A stretch of DNA of 64,000 bases from Terebella lapidaria (Eukaryota > Annelida > Polychaeta > Terebellida > Terebellidae). Below are positions 53,224 through 64,000 of this stretch, piece after piece. The position numbers and the translations under genes are program-made. Location: assembly GCA_949152475.1 (NCBI GenBank), contig CASCJZ010000001.1, positions 1,251,001 to 1,315,000 of the forward strand. Reading direction: 5' to 3'. The notes beneath the pieces were generated by a model that was given only the letters and a program-made list of their open reading frames with translations, was not told the origin of the DNA and searched no databases. The first letter of the stretch is position 1; every line of letters begins with the position of its first letter.

Positions 53224-54002
53224 TTTTCTCACATCTACACTATATATGCACATATGAACTGGAAAATGTACTCGATGTGGGGACTTTTAAACGCGATTTG
53301 AGCATATGTTTACATTCGGGTTTGATGGATACACTTCGTTTGTTCTTATACAAAACCAGTACAAAATGGGCACTAAAACGGATGAAAAGACAACTCGGAC
53401 GCACTGTAATCGTCAAAATCATTGAGCACTCCTTTTGTTATATTGCATTAGATGTGTTTAACAAAAAATTGGTTTTGAAAAAAATATTGCATGCATTCGA
53501 AGGCAGCAGCTTTAAGATGTACTTATCATACACGCATAAACATACATGATATGTTTAATGGGTTAACACATTTATTCCATTAATCAAGACATTGAAAATG
53601 TTTTTTGTTTTTAAAAAAAAAAAAGAATACATAAGTACATGGTCATCAGGCTGGTTGCTTTGTTGAACGAGTGCTTGACAAGTGGATAATGCTTTTCAAC
53701 GATTAATTAATATATCTTTGATATTGTTATTCTGTGTGGGTATGTGACGTGTGAGTGTGTCTGTGTACTCCTCGCACCAGCAGCACCGCTGAGAAACAAA
53801 GCGTTTGCCAACAGCAACTGTATATATTTTGGGTGAGGAGAAGTTATGATGTAAGCAAATGAATTTGAATAAACGGCATTTACCATTGACTTCATTTTGA
53901 TGCATACTCTGCAACAATCCTGGCATCATAGATATCCAATAACACCAGATAGGACATGACCATCATTTTACACAATGGACAAGCATGAAGTTAGTGCTGT
54001 TC
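53224..54002. other. No recognised gene; one uncharacterised short ORF
   Basis: The frame 53277-53549 (90 codons, ATG start, basic) has no recognised family and no neighbours to support it. The remainder is AT-rich. A TGTGTGGGTATGTGACGTGT-like stretch lies near 53735. Confidence 0.3.
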
Positions 54003-54082
54003 AGCTTATCGGCCCATGAGGGACGATAAGCTATTGTCGTGGTTTTTCGTCCGTCGTCGTCTGCCACATCATCTGTTTTTTA
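54003..54082 (+). mobile_element. 5' fragment of a HINE-like element, AGCTTATC variant
   Basis: AGCTTATCGGCCC-ATGA-GGGACGATAAGCT hairpin, then ATTGTCGTGGTTTTTCGTCC. Cut after about 80 bp by the next element. Confidence 0.55.
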
Positions 54083-54250
54083 AGTTAGTGGACCTATGGT
54101 CCGATAACCTATTGCCATGGCGTTGCGTCCGTCCGTCCGGCGTCTGTTAACATTTTTATCTTTTTCGAATTTTTCTGAAATTTTGCACAAAAATGCTTAA
54201 ATATAATTCAAAAAGGAGGTATTTTTTAGTTTATTGATTTTCGCATTTTT

Positions 54251-56800
54251 AGGTTACCGGACCTTTGGTCCGATAACCTATTGCCGTGGCGTGTCGTCCG
54301 TCGTCGTCCGTCTACATTTTTATCTTTAAAGTTTACGATCGAATCTTTCTGAAATTTTGCACAAAAATGCCTAAAAATATTTCGAGAGGGAGGTATTTTT
54401 TAGTTTTTTGATTTTCGCAATTATTTCAAAATGGCGGCCGTTTTCGTCGAAAAATGGCCAATTTTGGACTTTGGCTGTCGTTTTCTCAAAATCTGTTCAG
54501 TAACTTTTTAGGTTACCGGACATCACATTAGGTTAATGTGATTTGGGGTGAAATTTTTTTCACCCCAAATCACATTACTATCCATTTTGGGCCATTTCTA
54601 GGGCAAAAAAAATGTTTCACCCTTTGAAAAAAATTTTGGACTTAGACAATTTTCGGCACTTTTTTCCGTCATAATGGGAGCTGTCTGGACTGTACTCATA
54701 GAACGCTTGAAGATAGAGCTTAGAAATTGGCACTTTCAAATGGGAAGTCATATATGGCGACTTGTGTGGTGACCTTGAATTTGACCTTGGATGACCTTGA
54801 AAGGTCAAAACAGCCATTTTGGGGTCGAAAAACGCTCAAATTTGCACCTGGTCTGTATTTTCTCAAAAACTGTCTGATCAGTTTTGAGGTTTTTGCTTAA
54901 ATACGTCCTGTCATATACCTCTGTGACGTGTATAAGTTTTGTTGCCCTTTAATCGCCGATCTCAGTGTGGCGGCCATTTTGAATTTTTGACGAGTCTGCG
55001 AAAAAAATTTTTTTGGCCCCAAATCGCATTACTATCCATTTTGGGCCATTTCTATGCAAAAAAAATTTTTCACCCTTTGGAAAAAATTTTCGGCACTTTT
55101 TTCCTCCATAATGGGAGCTGTCAGGACTGTACTCATAGAACGCTTGAAGATAGAGGTTAGAAATTGGCACTTTCAAATGGGAAGTCATATATGGCGACTT
55201 GTGTGGTGACTTTGAATTTGACCTTCGATGACCTTGAAAGGTCAAAACAGCCATTTTGGGGTAAAAAAATGCCCAGATTTGCCTCTGTAGATGAAATGCT
55301 TGCAGATAGAGCTCATGTTCGCATTATGAACATATAGGAAGACATATATGGCATAACTAATGATGACCTTGAACTTGACGTCAGATGACCTTGAGTGCCA
55401 AATGCTTGACTTGGAATGTGTAAATTGACCTGAGCGGCCTAAACGGTTCCACCCAACATATAGAATATCAAATGCCGCACACATACATGTAATGGTAACA
55501 TCGAAGTTCATACGGATGACCTTGATTGGTAAATCCCAAGGTCATATGTTTACACTGCGAACCTTGATTGGTAAATCTCAAGGTCTGTTACCTGCCAATG
55601 CTGCCATTGCCAAACCAAAATTGTCCGGTAACCTATCTTAGCCTTTGGACTAATTTTTTTTATTCATGCATAACACTCCTCATATGTACCTCTGTGATAT
55701 GTATAAATTTCGTTGCCCTTGAATCGCTCGAAGTGGGCCATTTTGGGCCCAAACTCGGCCCAAATGGGACTTTCCCATGTTAAATTCTCCTATGCTTTAT
55801 AATGGGACACATTAAGCCTAATATCTCACTTAATATTGAGAATAGAGACTAGGAATCAATTGTGGACATATAGGAAATGACATATGCTGAATATTTTTGT
55901 GACCTTGAATTTGACCTTTGACCTCATTTTCAAGGTCACATGACAAAATGGCTAATATCTCGCTTATTATCGACTTTACAGCTTAGGAATCAATTGTGAA
56001 CATATAAGAAATGATATATGCTGAATATTTTTGTGACCTTGAATTTGACCTTTGACCTCATTTTCAAGGTCACAGAACAAAATGGCCAATATCTTGCTTA
56101 TTAGTGACTTTAGCCTTATGAATCAATTGTGAACATATAGGAAATGATATATGCTGAATATTCTAGTGACCTTGAATTTGACTTTTGACCTCATTTTCAA
56201 GGTCAACAGGACAAAATGGCTAATATCTTGCTTATTATCAACTTTACAGCTTAGGAATCAATTGTGAACATATAGGAAATGATATATTCTGAATATTCTC
56301 ATGACCTTGGATTTGACCTTTGACCTAAATTTCAAGGCCAGTCATTTTATTTTCAAGGTCAGAATACAAAATGGTTTATATCTCTCTTATTATCAAATTC
56401 ACAGCTTAGGGGTCCATAGTGAACATTTAGGAAATGATGTATGCTGAATATTTTGTTGATCTAGAATTTGACCTTTGATCCAATTTTCAAGGTCAGAGAA
56501 CAAAATGGCTAATATGTCGCTTATTATCATCTTTACAGCTTAGGAATCAATTGCGAATATAGAGGAATTATATTTACTGAATCTTTTCATGAACTTGAAC
56601 TTTGACCTCATTTTCTAGGTCACATCACCGATCACAGAATGGCTAATATCTCACTTATTATCGACTTTACAGCTTAGGAATTTATTGTGGACATACTAGA
56701 AGTGATATATTTGTTGAAAAATTATTTTCAAGGTCCCTGAACAAAAGGCTAATATCTAAAATGTATATTGTCCGGTAACCTTTCTTAGCCCTTGGGCTAA
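54251..56800 (+). mobile_element. Middle nested HINE-like element, AGGTTACC subfamily
   Basis: Starts AGGTTACCGGACC-TTT-GGTCCG and ends GTCCGGTAACC plus TTAGCCC-TT-GGGCTAA. It is inserted in the T-run of the outer copy and is itself split between 54510 and 55653. After the inner copy it resumes with ATTCATGCATAACACTCCTC and about seven ~134-bp units. It closely resembles 29160-30593, including rare variants such as a CATCACCGATCACAG segment. Confidence 0.68.
54510..55653 (+). mobile_element. Innermost nested HINE-like element
   Basis: Starts AGGTTACCGGAC, with the rest of the 5' hairpin replaced by CACATTA/TAATGTG, another inverted pair. Two CGGCCATTTTGAATTTTTGA-type repeats follow, then the 55270-55610 segment also seen at 20650-20990. 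It ends GTCCGGTAACC plus TTAGCC-TTT-GGACTAA at 55653. It is inserted between CAGTAACTTTTT and TTTTTTTTATTCATGC of the middle element. Confidence 0.65.
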
Positions 56801-57633
56801 TTTTTTCAAAATGGCGGCCGTTTTCGTCGAAAAATGGCCAATTTTGGACTTTGACAGTTGTTTTCTCAAAATCTGTTCAGCAACTTTTTTTCCTATTGAT
56901 GCATAACACTCCTCATATGTACCACTGTGACATGTATAAATTTCGTTGCCCTTGAATCGCTCGAAGTGGGCCATTTTGGGCCCAAACTCGGCCCAAATGG
57001 GACTTTCCCATGTTAAATTCTCCTATGCTTTATAATGGGACACATTAAGCCTAATATCTCACTTAATATTGAGATTAGAGACTAGGAATCAATTGTGGAC
57101 ATATAGGAAATGATATATGCTGAATATTCTCGTGACCTTGAATTTGACCTCTGACCTCAGTTTCAAGGTCAGAGCACAAAATGGCCTATATCTCGCTTAT
57201 TATCGACTTTACAGCTTAGGAATCAATTGTGGACATATAGGAAATGATTTACGCCGAATATTCTGATGACCTTGAATTTGACCTTTGATTTCATTTTCAA
57301 GGTCAAGAGCACAAAATGGCTCATATCTCGCTTCTTATCGACTTTACAGCTTAGGAATCAGTTGTGGACATATAGGAAATGATTTACGCCGAATATTCCC
57401 ATGACCTTGAATTTGATCTCATACCCAAAGTCAGAGCACAAAATGGTTAATATCTTGCTCATTGTCGATTTTGCAGCTTAGGAATCAATTGTGGACATAA
57501 AATGATATATATGCTGAATATTCTTGTGACCTTGAATTTGACCTTTGACCTTGTTTTCAAGGTCACGGGACGAAATGGCTAATATCTAGTATGTAAAACA
57601 TTGTCCGGTAACTTTTCTTAGCCCTTGGGCTAC

Positions 57634-59308
57634 TTTTTTTCTTATTGATGCATACCACTCATATGTACTCCTGTGACATGTATAAATTTCGTTGCGCTTG
57701 AATCGCTCGAAGTGGGCCATTTTGGGCCCAAACTCAGCCCAAATGGGAGACTAGGAATCAATTGTGGACATATAGGAAATGATATATGCTGAATATTCTC
57801 GTGACCTTAAATTTGACCTCTGACCTCGGTTTTTGACTTTGACAGTCGTTTTCTCCAAACCTGTTCAATAACTCTTAAGTTACCGGACCTATGGTCCGAT
57901 AACCTATTGCCATGGCATTGCGTCTGTCCGTCCGTTCGTCGTCTGTCAAAAATTTTATCTTTGAAGTTTACGATCGTTTTTTTCTCGAATTTTGCACAAA
58001 AATGCCTAAAAATATTTCGGGAGGGAGGTATTTTTTTAGTTTTATGATTTTTGCATTTTTTTCAAAATGGCGGCCGTTTTGGTCGAAAAACAACAAATTT
58101 TGGACTTTGACCGCCATTTTCTCAAAATCTGTCTGACCACTTTTGAGATTTTTGTTTCAAAAGATTCCTCTCATATACCCCTGTGACGTGTATAAGTTTC
58201 ATTGGCCTTGAAGTTACCGGACCTATGGTCCGATAACCTATTGCCATGGCATTGCGTCTGTCCGTCCGTCCGTCGTCTGTCAACAATTTTATCTTTGAAG
58301 TTTACGATCGTTTTTTTCTCGAATTTTGCACAAAAATGCCTAAAAATATTTCGAGAGGGAGGTATTTTTTAGTTTTATGATTTTTGCATTTTTTTCAAAA
58401 TGGCGGCCGTTTTGGTCGAAAAACGACAAATTTTGGACTTTGACGGCCATTTTCTCAAAATCTGTCTGACCACTTTTGAGATTTTTGTTTCAAAAGATTC
58501 CTCTCATATACCCCTGTGACGTGTATAAGTTTCATTGGCCTTGAATCGCCGGTCTGGGTGTGGCAGCCATTTTGATTTTTTCGACGGGTCCCAAATGAGA
58601 CTTTCCCATGTTAAATTCTCTTATGCTTTATAATGGAAAACATTTTTCCTGACATCTGACTTAATATTGACATTAGAGATTAGGAGTCAATTGTGGGCAT
58701 ACAGGAAATGATATGTGCCAAATATTCTCGTGATCTTGAATTTGACCTATGGCCTCATTTTCAAGGTCAGAGCACAAAATGGCTAATATCTCGCTTATTA
58801 TCGACTTTACAGCTTAGGAATCAATTATGAACATATAGAAAATTATATATGCAGATTATTCTCATGACCTTCAATTTGACCTTTGACCTAAATTTCAAGG
58901 GCACAGGACTAGTATCTCCCTTATTATTGATTTTTCAGCTTAGGAATCAATTGTGAACATATAGAAAATGATATACACTGAATATTGCCATGACCTTGAA
59001 TTCGACCTTTGACCTCATTTTCAAAGTCAAAGGACAAAAAGGCTAATATCTTGCTCATCTATTGATGAAATACACCGAATGGTTTGATGACCTTAAATTT
59101 GACCTCAAATTTACTTTGAAGGTCAGAGCACAAAATGGCTATGTCTCTCGCTTATTATCGACTTTACAGATTAAGATTCTATAGTGAACATATAGGGAAT
59201 TATATATGCTGAATATTTTGGTGAGCTTGAATTTGACCAGTGACCTGGCTAACCTCTAAAATATTAAACATATATTGTCCAGTAACCTATCTTTGGCCCT
59301 TGGCCTAA
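57634..59308 (+). mobile_element. Stack of HINE-like fragments ending in a GGCC-type 3' end
   Basis: 57634-57877 is body sequence. AGTTACCGG 5' hairpins follow at 57878 and 58212, the two ~330-bp stretches being near-duplicates. Five ~134-bp units then end with GTCCAGTAACC and GGCC-CTT-GGCC, CTAA at 59305-59308. Confidence 0.55.
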
Positions 59309-60256
59309 TTTCTCAAGATCTGTTCAGACAGTTTTTCTCAAAATCATGTATAAAATTCTCCTTATGTACCTTTGTGATGTGTATAAGTTTTGTTGCCTTT
59401 GGAATGACGGTCTGCATGTGGCAGCCATTTTGATTTTTTGACGGGTCGGCGAAAAAAATTTTTTTGGCCATGGAAAATTTTTTTAGGACAGAAAATTTCA
59501 CCCAATTTTTCCTTTGTAATGGGAGCCGTGAGGAACAAACTCATAGAACACTTCAAGATAGAGCCTAAGTATTGGCACATTCAAATGGGAAATCATATAT
59601 TGCGGTTTGAGTAGTGACCTTGAATTTGATCTTCACTGACCTTGAAAGGCCGAAACAACCTTTTTTGTCGAAAAAACGAATTTTGTCTTTGGTGGCCATT
59701 TTCTCAAAATCTATTCAGACAGTTTTCCTGAAAATCATATATAAAACTCTCCTTAAGTACCTTTGTGATGTGTATAAGATTTGTTGCCTGTGAATCGACG
59801 GTATGTGAAAATATGTCATTAACGAAAAAAATCTTTCAAGATGTAACTTGATTTCAGGTTATAGTCCATACAGAAATTTTTTTTAGCACCATTTACGAAC
59901 ATGTTTCAACAATTTTAATATCAGTGAATGTTCCCCTCATGTATCCTTATAATGTGTATAAGGTTTCGATGCTCTTGAATCGCCGGTCTGTGTGTGGCCG
60001 CCATTTTGATTTTTATACAGGGCCCAAATAGGACTTTCCCATGTTAAATTCTCCTATGCTTTATAATAGGCCACAATGTTCTTGATATCTCACTTGATAT
60101 TGAGATTAGAGACTTGGAATCAATTGTGGACATATAGGAAATGATATATGCTGAATATTCTCGTGACCTTGAATTTGACCTTTGACCTCATTTTCAAGGT
60201 CGGAGCACAAGATGGATAATATCTCGCTTATTATCTACTTTACAGCTCAGAAATCT
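59309..60256 (+). mobile_element. Internal HINE-like fragments without termini
   Basis: Carries AGCTTACC-type body (GGTCTGCATGTGGCAGCCAT, ATTGGCACATTCAAATGGGA) and then one ~134-bp unit ending near TTTACAGCTCAGAAATC. Neither terminus is recognised. Confidence 0.45.
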
Positions 60257-60283
60257 ATTGTAACAGTAATTAACATAGTGGAT

Positions 60284-60800
60284 GTATGGGATAGGATAGG
60301 ATAGGATAGATTTTATTCAGTTTTTAACTTTTTCCATACAGATGTGTGGTAAACAAAGGCAAAAGTATATAAATATTAAATGATGGAAGAAAGAAACAAA
60401 ACTGAGGGACCAAATTAGCTGAAAGCTGTCTTCCATTTGGCCCCACGAGTACAAGTAATATTATGAAAATAGCTATTTATAATTATTTACATATGACGAT
60501 ACAAAACATTGACATCAGAAACTATTAAATAAAATATGGATTTTACACCTGATATATACCTAACAATGATGATATTACTATGACTGAATATATATATAGC
60601 GAATACTGTATATGTACATGAAATAAAAAATATCTATGTATAAACCATAATGGGCAGAGTGAGACAAATGGTAATGGGTACTGGTGAAGCTAAAGGGGGG
60701 CGCACACGGACATCGAGGAGGGGTAGAGGAGGGAGCGGGGAGGGGTATCGATATTTGGTAAAGACCAAGAATAAACAGGAATATATTATAAATGTTTTAT
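60284..60800 (-). mobile_element. Possible 3' end of a minus-strand retroelement with pentanucleotide tail
   Basis: A GGATA repeat (60289-60311) is followed by GATTTTATTCAG. On the minus strand this reads CTGAATAAAATC and then (TATCC)n, i.e. a polyadenylation-like signal plus a short tandem tail as in several LINE families. The following ~480 bp shows no protein similarity by eye. Confidence 0.35.
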
Positions 60801-61117
60801 TTATTACAATTTTGACACCGTTTGTTTGAACATTTTAAAGATTCAGAGCATGATGAAAGTAATTGTTTCTTAAAGTTTTTTTTCAAGGTATACCTAGATT
60901 GATCAGATGCTAATTTCGGGAGCCAATATTATCCCATATTATCCATAATATGGGATAATTATATAGCCAATATTCAATATATACAATATATATATATGAA
61001 ACAATCCTATTCATGTCACTATATATAGGTGATAACAAAGATTGAACTGTTGAGGAAAACGCATAACCCATGGGTTCTCTTTCTGCGCCACTCGGAATTT
61101 CAAAAACGGAACAAACA
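60801..61117. other. AT-rich DNA, nothing recognised
   Basis: Contains a short inverted ATTATCCCATATTATCC/ATAATATGGGATAAT stretch near 60928-60960 and TATATA runs, but no gene or element end. Confidence 0.4.
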
Positions 61118-61240
61118 ATACTCTGATGACCTTGAAATCGACCTTTGACTTAATTTTCAAGGTCAAAGCACAGAATGGCTATTATCTCGCGTATTATCGA
61201 TTTTATAGCTTAGAAATCAATTGTGGACATATAGGAAATG
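61118..61240 (+). mobile_element. HINE-like core unit remnant
   Basis: One ~134-bp unit (GATGACCTTGAAATCGACC, TTTTCAAGGTCAAAG, TTGTGGACATATAGGAAATG) that runs straight into the 70-bp satellite. Confidence 0.6.
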
Positions 61241-64000
61241 AAAAAACAACGAGTTTAAGAGAAGAATGCGTTGTTAGATTTTGGAAGAAAATAGCAGCAG
61301 CACAACAACAAAAAACAGCGAGTTTAGGAGAAGAATGCGTTGTCAGATTTTGGAAGAAAATAGCAGCAGCACAACAACAGAAAAACAGCGAGTTTAGGAG
61401 AAGAATGCGTTGTCAGATTTTGGAAGAAAATAGCAGCAGCACAACAACAGAAAAACAGCGAGTTTAGGAGAAGAATGCGTTGTCAGATTTTGGAAGAAAA
61501 TAGCAGCAGCACAACAACAGAAAAACAGCGAGTTTAGGAGAAGAATGCGTTGTCAGATTTTGGAAGAAAATAGCAGCAGCACAACAACAGAAAAACAGCG
61601 AGTTTAGGAGAAGAATGCGTTGTCAGATTTTGGAAGAAAATAGCAGCAGCACAACAACAGAAAAACAGCGAGTTTAGGAGAAGAATGCGTTGTCAGATTT
61701 TGGAAGAAAATAGCAGCAGCACAACAACAGAAAAACAGCGAGTTTAGGAGAAGAATGCGTTGTCAGATTTTGGAAGAAAATAGCAGCAGCACAACAACAG
61801 AAAAACAGCGAGTTTAGGAGAAGAATGCGTTGTCAGATTTTGGAAGAAAATAGCAGCAGCACAACAACAGAAAAACAGCGAGTTTAGGAGAAGAATGCGT
61901 TGTCAGATTTTGGAAGAAAATAGCAGCAGCACAACAACAGAAAAACAGCGAGTTTAGGAGAAGAATGCGTTGTCAGATTTTGGAAGAAAATAGCAGCAGC
62001 ACAACAACAGAAAAACAGCGAGTTTAGGAGAAGAATGCGTTGTCAGATTTTGGAAGAAAATAGCAGCAGCACAACAACAGAAAAACAGCGAGTTTAGGAG
62101 AAGAATGCGTTGTCAGATTTTGGAAGAAAATAGCAGCAGCACAACAACAGAAAAACAGCGAGTTTAGGAGAAGAATGCGTTGTCAGATTTTGGAAGAAAA
62201 TAGCAGCAGCACAACAACAGAAAAACAGCGAGTTTAGGAGAAGAATGCGTTGTCAGATTTTGGAAGAAAATAGCAGCAGCACAACAACAGAAAAACAGCG
62301 AGTTTAGGAGAAGAATGCGTTGTCAGATTTTGGAAGAAAATAGCAGCAGCACAACAACAGAAAAACAGCGAGTTTAGGAGAAGAATGCGTTGTCAGATTT
62401 TGGAAGAAAATAGCAGCAGCACAACAACAGAAAAACAGCGAGTTTAGGAGAAGAATGCGTTGTCAGATTTTGGAAGAAAATAGCAGCAGCACAACAACAG
62501 AAAAACAGCGAGTTTAGGAGAAGAATGCGTTGTCAGATTTTGGAAGAAAATAGCAGCAGCACAACAACAGAAAAACAGCGAGTTTAGGAGAAGAATGCGT
62601 TGTCAGATTTTGGAAGAAAATAGCAGCAGCACAACAACAGAAAAACAGCGAGTTTAGGAGAAGAATGCGTTGTCAGATTTTGGAAGAAAATAGCAGCAGC
62701 ACAACAACAGAAAAACAGCGAGTTTAGGAGAAGAATGCGTTGTCAGATTTTGGAAGAAAATAGCAGCAGCACAACAACAGAAAAACAGCGAGTTTAGGAG
62801 AAGAATGCGTTGTCAGATTTTGGAAGAAAATAGCAGCAGCACAACAACAGAAAAACAGCGAGTTTAGGAGAAGAATGCGTTGTCAGATTTTGGAAGAAAA
62901 TAGCAGCAGCACAACAACAGAAAAACAGCGAGTTTAGGAGAAGAATGCGTTGTCAGATTTTGGAAGAAAATAGCAGCAGCACAACAACAGAAAAACAGCG
63001 AGTTTAGGAGAAGAATGCGTTGTCAGATTTTGGAAGAAAATAGCAGCAGCACAACAACAGAAAAACAGCGAGTTTAGGAGAAGAATGCGTTGTCAGATTT
63101 TGGAAGAAAATAGCAGCAGCACAACAACAGAAAAACAGCGAGTTTAGGAGAAGAATGCGTTGTCAGATTTTGGAAGAAAATAGCAGCAGCACAACAACAG
63201 AAAAACAGCGAGTTTAGGAGAAGAATGCGTTGTCAGATTTTGGAAGAAAATAGCAGCAGCACAACAACAGAAAAACAGCGAGTTTAGGAGAAGAATGCGT
63301 TGTCAGATTTTGGAAGAAAATAGCAGCAGCACAACAACAGAAAAACAGCGAGTTTAGGAGAAGAATGCGTTGTCAGATTTTGGAAGAAAATAGCAGCAGC
63401 ACAACAACAGAAAAACAGCGAGTTTAGGAGAAGAATGCGTTGTCAGATTTTGGAAGAAAATAGCAGCAGCACAACAACAGAAAAACAGCGAGTTTAGGAG
63501 AAGAATGCGTTGTCAGATTTTGGAAGAAAATAGCAGCAGCACAACAACAGAAAAACAGCGAGTTTAGGAGAAGAATGCGTTGTCAGATTTTGGAAGAAAA
63601 TAGCAGCAGCACAACAACAGAAAAACAGCGAGTTTAGGAGAAGAATGCGTTGTCAGATTTTGGAAGAAAATAGCAGCAGCACAACAACAGAAAAACAGCG
63701 AGTTTAGGAGAAGAATGCGTTGTCAGATTTTGGAAGAAAATAGCAGCAGCACAACAACAGAAAAACAGCGAGTTTAGGAGAAGAATGCGTTGTCAGATTT
63801 TGGAAGAAAATAGCAGCAGCACAACAACAGAAAAACAGCGAGTTTAGGAGAAGAATGCGTTGTCAGATTTTGGAAGAAAATAGCAGCAGCACAACAACAG
63901 AAAAACAGCGAGTTTAGGAGAAGAATGCGTTGTCAGATTTTGGAAGAAAATAGCAGCAGCACAACAACAGAAAAACAGCGAGTTTAGGAGAAGAATGCGT
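61241..64000. repeat. 70-bp satellite, about 39 units, continuing past the window
   Basis: The unit is 70 bp: AAAAACAGCGAGTTTAGGAG, AAGAATGCGTTGTCAGATTT, TGGAAGAAAATAGCAGCAGC, ACAACAACAG. The first unit (61241) differs at several sites, the second at one or two, and all later units appear identical. The period is not a multiple of three and a stop occurs within two units, so it is not a long coding repeat. Confidence 0.97.

Larger units (their letters stand above)
54083..57633 (+). mobile_element. Outer HINE-like element containing two further nested copies
   Basis: A decayed 5' hairpin, AGTTAGTGGACC-TAT-GGTCCGATAACCT, and the first ~165 bp end in GATTTTCGCATTTTT at 54250. The body resumes at 56801 with TTTTTTCAAAATGGCGGCCG, the normal continuation of that sentence, followed by ~134-bp units. 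The 3' end is GTCCGGTAAC plus TTAGCCC-TT-GGGCTA at 57633. The interruption is the element 54251-56800. Confidence 0.65.

Noticed and set aside
53277..53549. 90-codon ORF as a real gene
   Set aside because: No homologous motif, splice partner or context. Kept only as an uncharacterised ORF in the region note.
61126..61467. 113-codon ORF at the start of the 70-bp satellite
   Set aside because: It runs from a HINE remnant into two satellite units and then stops; not conserved or gene-like.

Overview
The window is animal nuclear DNA. It has split genes with GT-AG introns, LINE and SINE remnants, many kilobases of minisatellite and a very high density of Helitron-type mobile DNA. The encoded CTR9 exons are clearly metazoan. 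The abundance of tandem-cored, hairpin-ended Helitron derivatives (pearl-/HINE-like) and of TACATGTA-rich AT sequence suggests a lophotrochozoan, most likely a bivalve mollusc. The taxon is an inference from repeat style, not proven.

Layout: 0-0.9 kb is the 3' end of a non-LTR retrotransposon. 1.8-9.2 kb is an almost intact autonomous Helentron-type Helitron. It has a short first coding exon, then a frame encoding a peptidase-like domain and a Lys/Arg-rich repeat. One in-frame TAA follows, and then a 1.8-kaa HUH-Rep, PIF1-like helicase and endonuclease polyprotein. 9.2-11.5 kb is AT-rich DNA without a gene. 11.5-17.3 kb is a stack of non-autonomous Helitron-like elements (called HINE-like here) carrying a 5S-rRNA-derived SINE.

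17.4-34.7 kb carries twelve consecutive, phase-consistent exons (585 codons) of CTR9, the TPR scaffold of the PAF1 transcription-elongation complex. Its N-terminal exons would lie upstream of the window and its acidic C-terminal tail is not seen. Most CTR9 introns are about 200 bp. The few large ones are swollen by identifiable insertions: HINE-like stacks, a 35-bp minisatellite, a 33-bp minisatellite and a pogo/Tc1-like MITE. The 5' splice site of the second exon sits in a perfect 12-copy, 22-bp array, so the donor is repeated 12 times.

35.5-49.4 kb holds the 3' exons of a second, unidentified gene (Ser/Pro-rich, nuclear-looking). One of its coding exons is broken by a tRNA-derived SINE with a 12-bp target-site duplication and then by about 10.9 kb of a 51-bp minisatellite (about 213 units). 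50.0-53.2 kb is a 3.2-kb Helitron with canonical 5'-TC and CTAG-3' ends between A and T, filled with three tandem arrays and a large palindrome. 54.0-60.3 kb is a nest of HINE-like elements inserted into each other's T-runs. 60.3-60.8 kb looks like the 3' end of a minus-strand retroelement. 61.2 kb to the window end is a very homogeneous 70-bp satellite.

Three themes connect the parts. First, several Helitron-like subfamilies share one terminal architecture (5' hairpin X-loop-X', a second X' near the 3' end, then a 3' hairpin) although the sequence of X changes, which is covariation evidence for the structure. Second, the ~134-bp core repeats of these elements carry, in nearly every unit, TCAAGGTCA-type and AGGTCAAAGGTCA (DR1) nuclear-receptor motifs, so CTR9 introns contain dozens of candidate sites. 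Third, tandem expansion has repeatedly occurred at exon edges: at a splice donor, at an acceptor and inside a coding exon.
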